A stretch of DNA of 64,000 nucleotides. Origin: Bacteroidales bacterium. Its GTDB lineage: Bacteria > Bacteroidota > Bacteroidia > Bacteroidales > 4484-276. The stretch covers positions 104,664 to 168,663 of the forward strand of contig DASRND010000025.1 of assembly GCA_035647615.1 (NCBI GenBank), read 5' to 3'. Shown here one piece after another: positions 8,513-16,195 of the stretch. Below the pieces are notes generated by a model. It was not told the origin of the DNA. It saw nothing but the letters and a program-made list of their open reading frames with translations, and ran no database searches. The position numbers and the translations under genes are program-made. Every line of letters begins with the position of its first letter. Position 1 is the first letter of the stretch.

Positions 8513-11296
8513 TTATTGAATAAGAAATTTGGTGTTGTATTGTTGATTGCTGATGGTAACATTAGCAAAATAAATCCCTGGCTTTAGCCGGCGATGCTCG
8601 TTAACTGCTACTTCGCATCGCCCTTGTGGCGCGCTGAGCGTTTCTTCGGAAACCATTTGTCCGGTTTGGTTGTAAACGGAAATATGTATTGAGGCGCGTT
8701 CTGCCAATTCCATCGTCAGGCTAACGATGCCATTGGATGGGTTGGGATAGGCGTTCAAAAAGCTTTCGGTTGTAAAGCCAGTGGGTTCTTCCACCGCTGT
8801 ATTCAGCCATTGGGGTTTATCTATTTTCCTGGTGGAATAGAGCTGGTATTCGCCATGTTGCAATTCTAAAGATTGGCTTGCATCGTTCACTTGCAGCGTC
8901 TCCTGCGTAAAAAATTCATACCAGGTGCCGGTTTGCGGCCACGCCGGCGTGTTGTTTTCCGAAGTCATCCCAAAGTTTCCCACCACCACAACATCCATAG
9001 TATCGCCACGCAGCACAATCGATTTCTGTGCGTTGTGTACATCGAGGGTATAATCCGTTGTGGCAAACACGGGCAACTCTTTTTTGAGCTGTGCCAGGGC
9101 GGCATGCACCTGATAGAGATACATGCGGCGCCAGTCGTTGGCATAATCCCAGCGGATGGGTTTCGGGCCGACCCGGCCATTGAAATCGATGGAGAAGTCG
9201 TAGCCCAGTTCTCCAAATTGCCAAATCATTTTGGGGCCGGGAATGGTATAAAAGAAAGCTGCAGCCAGCTCCAGACGTTTCAATCCGGTAGCGCTGTCCT
9301 GAATGTCATAGCCGTTCACTCTGTTGCCGAAGCTAATGTTGCGAAACTGCAGCCGCTCCTCGTCGTGGCTCTCCATGTAACCAACCACATGCGGCGCCTG
9401 GAAGCCACGCTTTTGATAGGAAATCCAGCTAAAGTCAGATTTGTCTTCCTGGGTATAACCCATAGTGGCCTCGTTGTAATTGTAGTTGGAATTGCCCCAC
9501 ACCATCATGTCGTTGGCCGAAAGTACTTTCTCTTCGGAGTTGTCGGCAAAGTGTTCTAAAATTACATACGCATCAGGTTTGGTTTCGAAGATAGCATCGG
9601 AGTAATCTTTCCAGATATCAATGCGCGACTGGTCGTATTTTCCCCATTCGTTGGTGTTGCCCAAAGTATTTTTTTGTGTAAATCCTTTGGAAAGATCAAA
9701 CCGGAAGCCATCAACTTTGTACTCTGTAAGCCAGAAGTTGTTGACGCGCTTCACAAATTGGCGCGTCTGCTGGCTTTCGTGATTAAAATCAAAACCTACA
9801 TTAAAATCGTGCTTAGGCTCCTGATTGAACCAGGGATTGTCGGCGGCGGGGCGGTTGTTTAGTTCGTCCCAATAAAGCAATACCATAGGCGAGGTGCCAA
9901 AAGAATGGTTGAGCACCATGTCGATCACCACTGCAATGCCGCGCGCATGACAGGTATCGATGAGCGCTTTGAGCGTATTTTTATGGCCGTAGTATTTATC
10001 CACAGCAAAATAATAATTGGGATTGTAGCCCCACGAGTTGTTTCCTTCAAATTCATTTACCGGCATCAGTTCAATCACATTTACACCCAATCTTTGCAGG
10101 TAACCCAACGTATCGATAACGCTTTGAAAGGTGTGTTGCACGGTAAAATCGCGCACCAGCAGCTCATAAACTATCATATCGGTAACGGCAGGAGGTTCAA
10201 AGTTTTCGGTTTGCCATTCATACGGTTCCTGTTCGGTTTGCAGCACAGTGGCTATGCCTTCGGTTAGGCCGGAAGGATAATCAATCAGGCCGGGATAGGT
10301 GCTTTCGCTGATATAAGAATCATTCCACGGATCGCTCACCTGTTCGGCGTAAGGATCGCCAATGCGGATGTTTCCATCTACCAGATACTGAAAAACATAT
10401 TGCTGTCCGGAAGTGAGCCCGTCTATTTGTAACCAGAAATGATTGCCGTCGGGTGTCATTTTCATGTATCCATCCTGGCCAAACTGCCAGTTGTTGAAGT
10501 CGCCGATGGTAAACACGTACTCTTTTCCCGGAGCATTCAACGAGAGGATTACCGAGCTGCTGCCGATGTAGTTGATGCCATCAATCACCTCAGCCGGACG
10601 ATTTTCAACAGCCGGGTCGGGCAAAATAAAATAGGTAAAGCTTTCGCTAATGGAGTTTATCTGATTTTTGGCTATTACGGTTACAACCACATCCTGCCAA
10701 AACCCTGACAGATTTTCGGCGATGAGTGGGTAATTGATTTCTGTAGCAGCAACCGCCACAATCGGGGTATCATTTACCATCAAAAACATCGAGTCGGCTT
10801 GCGGGCTTATGGCATCAATGGGAATCACGTCTCCCTCAGCAGCAAAAATCTTTGCCTGCGCAGGTTCTAAGATAATGAGCTGTAGGTCGTCGCCGAAAAT
10901 ATTGACAAATAAGTCGGAACTCTGAGAACTTCCGTCGGCGCTCCTGAATACGAATGCCAGTTGTGCAACTACTTTGCCGGCTTCGACACCGTAAAATTGT
11001 CGAAGGTTGGGCGTGATGACCAGTTGGTACTTGTGGTTGCCCAGCTTGGTAAGCTTGGGCTGGTTAGTATTGTTCCCCCAGTCACCTATAACATGGCTCC
11101 ACGAACTTGCGCCTTCCAGGATAACGCCGGTGTGGGTGTAAACGTCGCCATTGTAATTTTCCAAAGCGGTACCGGTAGCATCAAAGGTTAAAGTGATTTC
11201 GACAATATCGGTAGGATATTCAGGTGTGGTGGTGATTTGCGCTGCTGTCGAAAAAGCAGCTATCATCACCGAAAGGAGAACTGTAAGTTTTTTCAT
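8513..11296 (-). CDS. Secreted GH13 alpha-amylase family protein with T9SS sorting domain
   Basis: Secreted alpha-glucan-degrading enzyme of 927 residues. The signal peptide covers about 1-19 (ending STAAQ). Two beta-sandwich modules precede the catalytic part; the second (about 240-330, FTIGDFNNWQFGQDG) looks like a CBM48/E-set domain. The GH13 barrel shows region I VIDMVLNHSFG, region II VDGFRFDLSKG with the nucleophile Asp near 533, region III VILEHF with the acid/base Glu near 579, and region IV YMESHDEER near 643. All three catalytic acids are present. The C-terminal 80 residues (NAYPNPSNG...GIYFANVTI) are a type A sorting domain, so export is by T9SS to the cell surface or medium. Exact specificity (amylase, pullulanase or neopullulanase) cannot be set. 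A -7 element lies at 11331-11338. Confidence 0.93.
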   Translation of the reverse strand: MKKLTVLLSVMIAAFSTAAQITTTPEYPTDIVEITLTFDATGTALENYNGDVYTHTGVILEGASSWSHVIGDWGNNTNQPKLTKLGNHKYQLVITPNLRQFYGVEAGKVVAQLAFVFRSADGSSQSSDLFVNIFGDDLQLIILEPAQAKIFAAEGDVIPIDAISPQADSMFLMVNDTPIVAVAATEINYPLIAENLSGFWQDVVVTVIAKNQINSISESFTYFILPDPAVENRPAEVIDGINYIGSSSVILSLNAPGKEYVFTIGDFNNWQFGQDGYMKMTPDGNHFWLQIDGLTSGQQYVFQYLVDGNIRIGDPYAEQVSDPWNDSYISESTYPGLIDYPSGLTEGIATVLQTEQEPYEWQTENFEPPAVTDMIVYELLVRDFTVQHTFQSVIDTLGYLQRLGVNVIELMPVNEFEGNNSWGYNPNYYFAVDKYYGHKNTLKALIDTCHARGIAVVIDMVLNHSFGTSPMVLLYWDELNNRPAADNPWFNQEPKHDFNVGFDFNHESQQTRQFVKRVNNFWLTEYKVDGFRFDLSKGFTQKNTLGNTNEWGKYDQSRIDIWKDYSDAIFETKPDAYVILEHFADNSEEKVLSANDMMVWGNSNYNYNEATMGYTQEDKSDFSWISYQKRGFQAPHVVGYMESHDEERLQFRNISFGNRVNGYDIQDSATGLKRLELAAAFFYTIPGPKMIWQFGELGYDFSIDFNGRVGPKPIRWDYANDWRRMYLYQVHAALAQLKKELPVFATTDYTLDVHNAQKSIVLRGDTMDVVVVGNFGMTSENNTPAWPQTGTWYEFFTQETLQVNDASQSLELQHGEYQLYSTRKIDKPQWLNTAVEEPTGFTTESFLNAYPNPSNGIVSLTMELAERASIHISVYNQTGQMVSEETLSAPQGRCEVAVNEHRRLKPGIYFANVTISNQQYNTKFLIQ

Positions 11297-11330
11297 CGTG
11301 GAAACCTTTTATGGTCAAATTGAATTTTTA

Positions 11331-11338
11331 CAAAAATA
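11331..11338 (-). promoter_or_regulatory. Bacteroidota -7 element for the GH13 gene
   Basis: On the minus strand this reads TATTTTTG, matching TAnnTTTG, about 35 bases before the ATG at 11296. No clear -33 element is seen. Confidence 0.4.
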
Positions 11339-11444
11339 GTAAAACATAACGCTTGGGCTACGATTTGGTTTTGGATTACAAAAGATGGTTTGATCAGAAA
11401 TTTTGAATCAAAAGGATAACAATTCAAAGTCAACAAATGCGACC

Positions 11445-12164
11445 CTATTCGCCACGCGATTTCAGGCTGGCGACGGAAAGCAAAATGCCGAGTACCACGC
11501 CAAGCACCGCCGCAAAAAGGATGCGATACTCCGCCGGCAGCAGAAAAGTGATGGTATGTGCCGGGTACCAAAAAAATGGAATCGTTTTGCGGAAAACAAA
11601 ATTCCACTGCACGCTCCAGTTCATATTTTGCATGATGGTGGCCATCGGGATAGGAGTGAAGAACCCCCGAAGTGTGCCGCCGGTAGCCAGGATGTGTGTG
11701 TCGGTGATTTTATGAAACGACATAAAGATTGGCGCAAAGAAGGTGTTCATGGTTATGCTCACCGTAAAAGCAGTGAGCAATTGTAGCCACGAGAAAGTTG
11801 CAAAGAAATTCTGGTTGAGGATGTCAGCCGGATTATCTGTCGGAAATTGGAAGCCCAGCGTGGTGAGAATATGGGGCGCTCCGGTGCCGAAGATGATAAA
11901 AGACATTTTGATGCCTATGCCCAAAAAGCCCCACACCAACGCGCGTGGCAGCAGCCCGAAGCCCCGTTGGTGATATTGCCCCGTACGAATGCGCAATCCG
12001 ATGACTTCGCCCAAAGTAGATAAGATTGCAAACTTGATGAAACTGATGATGAAAGGGTGTTCGGCATTAAAAACCTTGTAAAAATCGTACAGCGGTTGGA
12101 AAATAAAAAATGGGAGGAAAAATAAAATGATCGCGCCGGCAAAATAGAAATCCTGTTTTTTCAT
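11445..12164 (-). CDS. Mpv17/PMP22-like integral membrane protein
   Basis: Membrane protein of 239 residues with four or more hydrophobic segments: about 7-25, 45-60, 75-95, 125-145 and 215-235. The stretch FRKTIPFFWYPAHTITFLLPAEYR before the last segment resembles the W.P..T.NF..VP...R signature of eukaryotic Mpv17/PMP22 peroxisomal and mitochondrial membrane proteins. Distant bacterial homologues are annotated with that name. Function is unknown; a channel-like role is proposed for the eukaryotic family. The gene stands alone between the GH13 gene and a divergent lipoprotein gene. It starts at the ATG giving MKKQDFYFAG. The family call rests on my reading of the motif and is moderately sure; that it is a membrane protein is certain. 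Confidence 0.6.
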   Translation of the reverse strand: MKKQDFYFAGAIILFFLPFFIFQPLYDFYKVFNAEHPFIISFIKFAILSTLGEVIGLRIRTGQYHQRGFGLLPRALVWGFLGIGIKMSFIIFGTGAPHILTTLGFQFPTDNPADILNQNFFATFSWLQLLTAFTVSITMNTFFAPIFMSFHKITDTHILATGGTLRGFFTPIPMATIMQNMNWSVQWNFVFRKTIPFFWYPAHTITFLLPAEYRILFAAVLGVVLGILLSVASLKSRGE

Positions 12165-12287
12165 CTGAGCTTTTGTTTTGTGTGTGCAAACATATTTTTA
12201 TTTCTGATAACCGGACTAAAATTTGGGTCGTCCCAAAATCATTTTGCGCAAAGCGCGTTAGCATGAACAAATAGCTTGTTTAAAAAA

Positions 12288-13169
12288 ATGAAATCTTCCA
12301 TTTACCACCACTCCTTCCTGAAAAATTGCCTGTTGACGTTGCTTGTCGCAATATTTATTTTTTCCGTTTCGTCATGCGAGAAGGACGACACCTCCGAGTT
12401 TGTTGATATCGCCAAAGTCACATCGCTTTACGCACGCTCCGACATCAACATCACCTATAATTTTTCCGTTTTGCATCGCGTGATGAACGATACCGCGCTG
12501 TTGCGCAAAGGTACGGCCATCATCGACAGTGCGCTGGTGACGCGCTTTGCCGATTCTCCCGGAAAGATTCGTTATGAAATCGATTACGGAGAGCAAACGC
12601 TTGCTCGCGACGAGAGGGTAAAAAGCGGTAAAATCCGGGTGTTTTCCTTTTCTGATTCGATACCGGACGGGGACTGGGCGTATGCAACTTTGGACAATTA
12701 CTTCATCGACGGTGTGCACTATGACGGAAATATGCAATACATTCGCACCGGTGAGGTGATCGGCGGACAGCCTGAGTTCACCTTTGAAGTTTCCGTCGGA
12801 TGTGAATATGCTGAAGGGAGAGTGGTAGTGGTGTCCACAAAAGAGATACTTCAGACTGCCGGCGCAGCTGAGCCGCTAAAGTTCGATCTGCTTCGCTTTG
12901 ATGTGATGTTTACAGCCAGGGGAATGTTTTCGGGTAATGCTGAAAGCGGCAATACTGCTGCGAACTTTGTGACGGAAACACAAAATCCCTGGCCAATCGA
13001 TTTTGGATGTGCTAAGATTTTCCGCCCCGCCGAAGCAACCATCGAGGTAACCTCTGATGGGCAAACACAAACACTCATCGAAAGTCTTATCGACACCGAC
13101 TTGGATGGCTGTATTGATAAGGTGATGCTCATAAACGACAAGAATTTCGGCTTTCCTTTTTACATCTGA
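12288..13169 (+). CDS. Lipoprotein of unknown function
   Basis: Lipoprotein of 293 residues that I do not recognise. I start it at the ATG at 12288 because the TTG at 12276 only adds four residues. The signal peptide ends in a lipobox SVSSC at about residue 31, after an unusually long polar N-region (KSSIYHHSFLKN). The mature part is mostly predicted beta: VTSLYARSDINITYNFSVLH, GKIRYEIDYGEQ and MFTARGMFSGNAESG. It also has a short EVTSDGQTQTLIES / DTDLDGCIDKVMLIND segment that looks like a calcium-binding or thrombospondin-type turn. The gene is divergent from the Mpv17-like gene and has no partner. It is likely cell-envelope located. Confidence 0.75.
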   Translation: MKSSIYHHSFLKNCLLTLLVAIFIFSVSSCEKDDTSEFVDIAKVTSLYARSDINITYNFSVLHRVMNDTALLRKGTAIIDSALVTRFADSPGKIRYEIDYGEQTLARDERVKSGKIRVFSFSDSIPDGDWAYATLDNYFIDGVHYDGNMQYIRTGEVIGGQPEFTFEVSVGCEYAEGRVVVVSTKEILQTAGAAEPLKFDLLRFDVMFTARGMFSGNAESGNTAANFVTETQNPWPIDFGCAKIFRPAEATIEVTSDGQTQTLIESLIDTDLDGCIDKVMLINDKNFGFPFYI

Positions 13170-13302
13170 TTCCTCCGGAAATCCTGGATTGAAGCCCTTT
13201 CATCATTTGTTTGGCCGTGGTTTTCAACTTTATTTATTCTGTTGCGAATAGTTTAAATACTCATTTTTTTTGCAACTCTTTTTATGGATACAGAAATAAT
13301 TG

Positions 13303-13310
13303 TATCTTCG
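13303..13310 (+). promoter_or_regulatory. Likely -7 element for the GYD gene
   Basis: TATCTTCG is one mismatch from TAnnTTTG and lies 38 bases before the ATG at 13348. Confidence 0.35.
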
Positions 13311-13347
13311 GGTTCAAGTTTTTAATCATCAAAAAAAGGAGGATATC

Positions 13348-13644
13348 ATGCAAACCTACATTCTGTTCACAAAACTATCAACTGATCTTTCGTATGAGAT
13401 GAGAAACCGCGAACGCCAGGGACGGAGCTGGCTTGATCATGTCAAGACCAAATGTCCTGAAGTGAAATTCCTTTCGCACTACGCCATTATGGGCGAATAC
13501 GATTTTATCGATATCTACGAAGCGCCCGATCCTGAAATCGCTGCCAAGGTATCGCTGATCAGCCAGGCCAACGGAGCCGTTCAAGCCAGGAGTATGCTGG
13601 CCATTCCCTACAAGCGGTTCCTGGAGCTCACCGAGGAAATTTAA
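13348..13644 (+). CDS. GYD domain-containing protein
   Basis: Small cytoplasmic protein of 98 residues belonging to the GYD family (PF08734), with a ferredoxin-like dimeric alpha/beta fold of unknown function. The family motif appears as MGEYDFIDIYEAPDPEIAAK. The reading frame extends upstream to 13300, but the ATG at 13348 is preceded by AAGGAGG at 13337-13343 with five bases of spacing, which decides the start. Such a strong Shine-Dalgarno sequence is unusual in this window and suggests high expression or a leaderless-independent mode. The gene is isolated, followed by a palindromic repeat at 13676-13731 that may end the transcript. Family confidence is good; role unknown. Confidence 0.85.
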   Translation: MQTYILFTKLSTDLSYEMRNRERQGRSWLDHVKTKCPEVKFLSHYAIMGEYDFIDIYEAPDPEIAAKVSLISQANGAVQARSMLAIPYKRFLELTEEI

Positions 13645-13675
13645 TTAAAAAACTTATTTCACCGCAAAAGCGCTA

Positions 13676-13731
13676 AGGCGCAGAGATTTTTAGAAAGAAT
13701 TAATCTTTTTCTTCTCTGCGTCTCTGCGCCT
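13676..13731. repeat. GCGCAGAGA inverted repeat
   Basis: An 11-bp perfect inverted repeat (AGGCGCAGAGA at 13676-13686 and its complement at 13721-13731) with a T/A-rich spacer, flanked by ACCGC. It resembles the repeats at 36663-36825. It lies between the convergent GYD and WbqC genes and could fold as a transcript-end hairpin. Confidence 0.65.
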
Positions 13732-13751
13732 CTCCGGTAGTTTATTTTGCA

Positions 13752-14369
13752 TCAACGCAGATATTTTATAGCCTCTCCCCCCTGATTCATCAGCAAATCC
13801 AGAATACTTAATCCGCTGATAAAACCGTGCTTCTCAGCAAAAACCTGATGATATATTTTAAAGCTATCATCTGATGTCGGTCGCTTTGGCGAAAAAGCTG
13901 TGCGTAAATCTTCCATGCCGACTAGCTGTTTTTCAAAATGATCAGTGTAACTTATGCGGATTTCGATGCCGATAAGCGCCAGCACGGCGGTGAGTATGTG
14001 GTGGTTGAAATCGATCAGATGGGTGGCATTACTTTCGTAAATTTTCAGCAGCTCGTCCTGGTAATAGAGAAAATAAGGAGAGTTGGCATACGCGGTGCGG
14101 ATGGCGCGCCAATGCAGAACTTTCCAGTTGGTTTGGGTGTCGGTTAATATTTCGTGCGTTTTGGTTCGGTTGCCGTGGGGTTTGTGCACAGGAATGGTGA
14201 GTGGCAGCCTTCCGTTGGCAGTTGCTATCTCGCAGCGGTTGCGGTAGGTTTGCCGGGGATACGTTTCATGCCTTTCTATAATTACCTCGCCAGTCGCCAG
14301 CATGGCAGCCACATAATGCACCGGTGGCAGATAGGCTGTGGAAAGTAAGACGGGTTTTGTAAATTCCAT
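13752..14369 (-). CDS. WbqC family protein
   Basis: Protein of 205 residues matching the WbqC-like family (PF08889), named after an O-antigen cluster gene. The biochemical role is not established. Typical parts are the start LLSTAYLPPVHYVAAML, the central GRLPLTIPVHKPHG and NWKVLHWRAIRTAYANSPYF, and the C-terminal LSILDLLMNQG. It is a soluble cytoplasmic protein with no signal peptide or membrane segment. In other Bacteroidota a WbqC gene often follows signal peptidase genes; here it stands alone between a repeat and the thioredoxin terminator. A -7-like TACTTTCG (minus strand, 14398-14405) lies about 30 bases before the start. Confidence 0.85.
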   Translation of the reverse strand: MEFTKPVLLSTAYLPPVHYVAAMLATGEVIIERHETYPRQTYRNRCEIATANGRLPLTIPVHKPHGNRTKTHEILTDTQTNWKVLHWRAIRTAYANSPYFLYYQDELLKIYESNATHLIDFNHHILTAVLALIGIEIRISYTDHFEKQLVGMEDLRTAFSPKRPTSDDSFKIYHQVFAEKHGFISGLSILDLLMNQGGEAIKYLR

Positions 14370-14418
14370 GAAAATAGGTTAGCTGGTTAAAACGCTGCGA
14401 AAGTAGCAAGTTTGCAAC

Positions 14419-14448
14419 AAAAAAAAGTGCGGCATCATTTGCCGCACT
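14419..14448 (-). terminator. Rho-independent terminator of the thioredoxin genes
   Basis: A 9-bp stem (AGTGCGGCA at 14426-14434, complement 14440-14448) with a TCATT loop. On the minus strand it is followed by a T run from the A tract at 14419-14426. It lies downstream of the thioredoxin genes. Confidence 0.88.
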
Positions 14449-14480
14449 CTTCATTACCGTTTCAAATAAAATAAGGAGGA

Positions 14481-14861
14481 TTACTTTTTCTCTACGGTAG
14501 CTTCTTGTTTATTTTTAAGCAGTACTTCTTCAATCACCTGCTTCATGGTTTCTTTGGGTAAGGCGCCCTGTGCCATCTGCGGCTGCTCATCCTTGGGGCA
14601 AAACAGTAGCGATGGAATGCTGCGAATACCGAAAGCTGCAGAAAGTTCCTGCTGATCTTCCGTATCAACTTTATAAATGTGAACCTTACCAGCATACTCT
14701 TTGGAAAGTTCTTCAAGTATGGGCGCTACCATTTTGCAAGGCTGGCACCAGTCGGCGTAGAAGTCGATCAGGCAAGGCAGGTCGCCTTCGTATTTCCACT
14801 CTTTGTTTTTTTCAAAATCGAATACTTTTTTCAGAAATGTTTCTTTGGTCAAATGTTCCAT
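14481..14861 (-). CDS. Cytoplasmic thioredoxin
   Basis: Thioredoxin-fold disulfide reductase of 126 residues with no signal peptide. The active site is WCQPCK with Cys39 and Cys42, inside DFYADWCQPCKMVAP, and the conserved cis-Pro lies in IRSIPSLLF. The usual Trp-Cys-Gly-Pro-Cys is changed to WCQPC, which is seen in several Bacteroidota thioredoxins. It lies 45 bases downstream of a second, lipid-anchored thioredoxin with a nearly identical core, so the pair looks like a tandem duplication transcribed together and ended by the hairpin at 14419-14448. The C-terminus is a Lys/Glu-rich tail (LLKNKQEATVEKK). General thiol reduction in the cytoplasm is the likely role. Confidence 0.9.
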   Translation of the reverse strand: MEHLTKETFLKKVFDFEKNKEWKYEGDLPCLIDFYADWCQPCKMVAPILEELSKEYAGKVHIYKVDTEDQQELSAAFGIRSIPSLLFCPKDEQPQMAQGALPKETMKQVIEEVLLKNKQEATVEKK

Positions 14862-14906
14862 TGTTATAGGTTTTTTATGATTATTAAAAATTAAATTTCC
14901 CAGGGG

Positions 14907-15410
14907 TTAGTCCTTCAGCAGCTCTTGCTGAATAATGCGTTCGAATGCTGCTTTATCTTTGTAACCGCGATCCATGCGTGGCTGGCCCTGGGCTGGAATG
15001 TAAAGAAATGCCGGGATGCTGCTGACTTGAAAAACGGCTGCCAGCTCTTTTTCTACCATGGTGTCTATTTTATAAACTTTTACCTTTCCTTCGTAGTCCT
15101 GCGCTATCTCTTCGAGCACGGGGGCTACCATTTTGCAGGGCTTGCACCAGTCGGCGTAAAAATCGATGATGGCCGGCTCGCTACCTTCGTAAATCCACTC
15201 CTGTGGATTCTTTTCGTAATTCCATATTTTTGATTTAAAAGTCGCAGCGGTAAGAAATTCAGGCGAAATAGATGATTTCTCGTCGCTACTCATTGTGGTG
15301 GCGGCTTCAGCCTTGACGGTTTGTTTTTCGTCGCCGGTAGTATTGTTGCAAGCTGTGCTGCTAAAGGCTATCAGCAGGCTAATGATGGTTATCATTGTTG
15401 TTTTTCTCAT
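14907..15410 (-). CDS. Lipid-anchored thioredoxin-like protein
   Basis: Thioredoxin-fold lipoprotein of 167 residues. The signal peptide ends in a lipobox SSTAC with Cys21, followed by a flexible Thr/Glu/Ser-rich linker to about residue 50. The thioredoxin domain has WCKPCK with Cys89 and Cys92 (DFYADWCKPCKMVAP) and cis-Pro in VSSIPAFLY. It probably reduces disulfides or delivers electrons on the periplasmic side of a membrane. Its domain closely parallels the adjacent cytoplasmic thioredoxin (14481-14861), from the shared YEGxxPxxIDFYADWC start to the end. The minus-strand -7 element TAGTTTTG at 15458-15465 is 48 bases upstream. It is the first gene of the likely two-gene operon. Confidence 0.9.
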   Translation of the reverse strand: MRKTTMITIISLLIAFSSTACNNTTGDEKQTVKAEAATTMSSDEKSSISPEFLTAATFKSKIWNYEKNPQEWIYEGSEPAIIDFYADWCKPCKMVAPVLEEIAQDYEGKVKVYKIDTMVEKELAAVFQVSSIPAFLYIPAQGQPRMDRGYKDKAAFERIIQQELLKD

Positions 15411-15457
15411 TATGTTATCGATGTTTTGATGATGGTTACAATTTTATAAGTTGGCTG

Positions 15458-15465
15458 CAAAACTA
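15458..15465 (-). promoter_or_regulatory. -7 element for the thioredoxin pair
   Basis: On the minus strand this is TAGTTTTG, matching TAnnTTTG, 48 bases before the lipoprotein thioredoxin start. No exact -33 element is seen. Confidence 0.4.
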
Positions 15466-15594
15466 TAATTATTTCATTTAGTAAATCGTTTCAGTATCAC
15501 TTTTTATGTATTTTTGCAAAAACCCTGCTAAACCCAATTCATCTGTTATGATAGGTCAGATTGACAGCAAACTTTTATAAATGATTTTTTAAAA

Positions 15595-16023
15595 ATGAAA
15601 CACTTGATAGACCAACTCAAGCCTGTAGAGTTTGAAGCGGCCTTTGCCAGCAACGAACAATGTCAGGAATTTTTGGCAGCTGAGAAGTGGAAAGATGGTT
15701 TTGTGTGTCGCAAATGTGGCAACACGAATTATTGTAAAGGCAAAACACCCTTCTCGCGACGATGCACGCGCTGCAAGCACGACGAGTCGGCAACGGCACA
15801 CACCATTTTTCATCGTTGCAAAATAGAACTCACCGAAGCTTTTGCTATAGCCTACAGCGTTTGCAGCGACCCCGACATCTCGTCGTATGAGCTGTCACGC
15901 CGTCTGGAAAAGCGTCAGATGACCTGCTGGAAATTCAAAAAACTAATCACCGATTGTATTAGTCGCAATGGCAGTCTGCAATTTGTTCAGCCGGTTGCTG
16001 ATGAGAAGGAACCTCTTTCGTAA
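15595..16023 (+). CDS. Stand-alone IS1595-type transposase zinc-ribbon protein
   Basis: Protein of 142 residues matching only the N-terminal part of IS1595/ISXO2-family transposases. A zinc ribbon has two Cys pairs (CRKC near 38-41 and CTRC near 59-62), followed by the helical KTIFHRCKIELTEAFAIAYSV-like region and an ELSRRLEKRQMTCWKFKKLI segment. The DDE catalytic domain that normally follows (about 150-200 residues) is absent. The frame stops cleanly, and I see no DDE remnant downstream, only an ACAACRA heptamer array. No inverted repeats are visible around it. It may be a truncated remnant, or a domesticated DNA-binding protein kept for regulation. It cannot be an active transposase alone. 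Confidence 0.75.
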   Translation: MKHLIDQLKPVEFEAAFASNEQCQEFLAAEKWKDGFVCRKCGNTNYCKGKTPFSRRCTRCKHDESATAHTIFHRCKIELTEAFAIAYSVCSDPDISSYELSRRLEKRQMTCWKFKKLITDCISRNGSLQFVQPVADEKEPLS

Positions 16024-16040
16024 TAAACCGCAGTCCACCA

Positions 16041-16102
16041 ACAACGAACAACGAACAACAAACAACGAACAACAAACAACGAACAATAAACAACGAACAA
16101 CT
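16041..16102. repeat. ACAACRA heptamer tandem array
   Basis: Eight consecutive 7-base units, mostly alternating ACAACGA and ACAACAA (one ACAATAA), plus a partial unit. It lies between the zinc-ribbon gene and the sucD promoter. Similar AACGAACAAC or AACGATTAAC strings occur at 2215-2235 and 35351-35390. Confidence 0.8.
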
Positions 16103-16154
16103 ATCTAATCCCATTTAAAAAAACTTAATTCGACAGCCTTAGGATGAAAAAATT

Positions 16155-16162
16155 TACTTTTG
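16155..16162 (+). promoter_or_regulatory. -7 element for sucD
   Basis: TACTTTTG, matching TAnnTTTG, 34 bases before the sucD ATG. Confidence 0.5.
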
Positions 16163-16195
16163 TCCAAACTTTAAAAATTAAAAATATAATTCGTC

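Noticed and set aside
16041..16102. CRISPR array
   Set aside because: Units are 7 bases, contiguous and without spacers, and no cas gene is nearby.
15595..16102. Complete IS1595-type insertion sequence
   Set aside because: The catalytic domain and terminal inverted repeats are missing.
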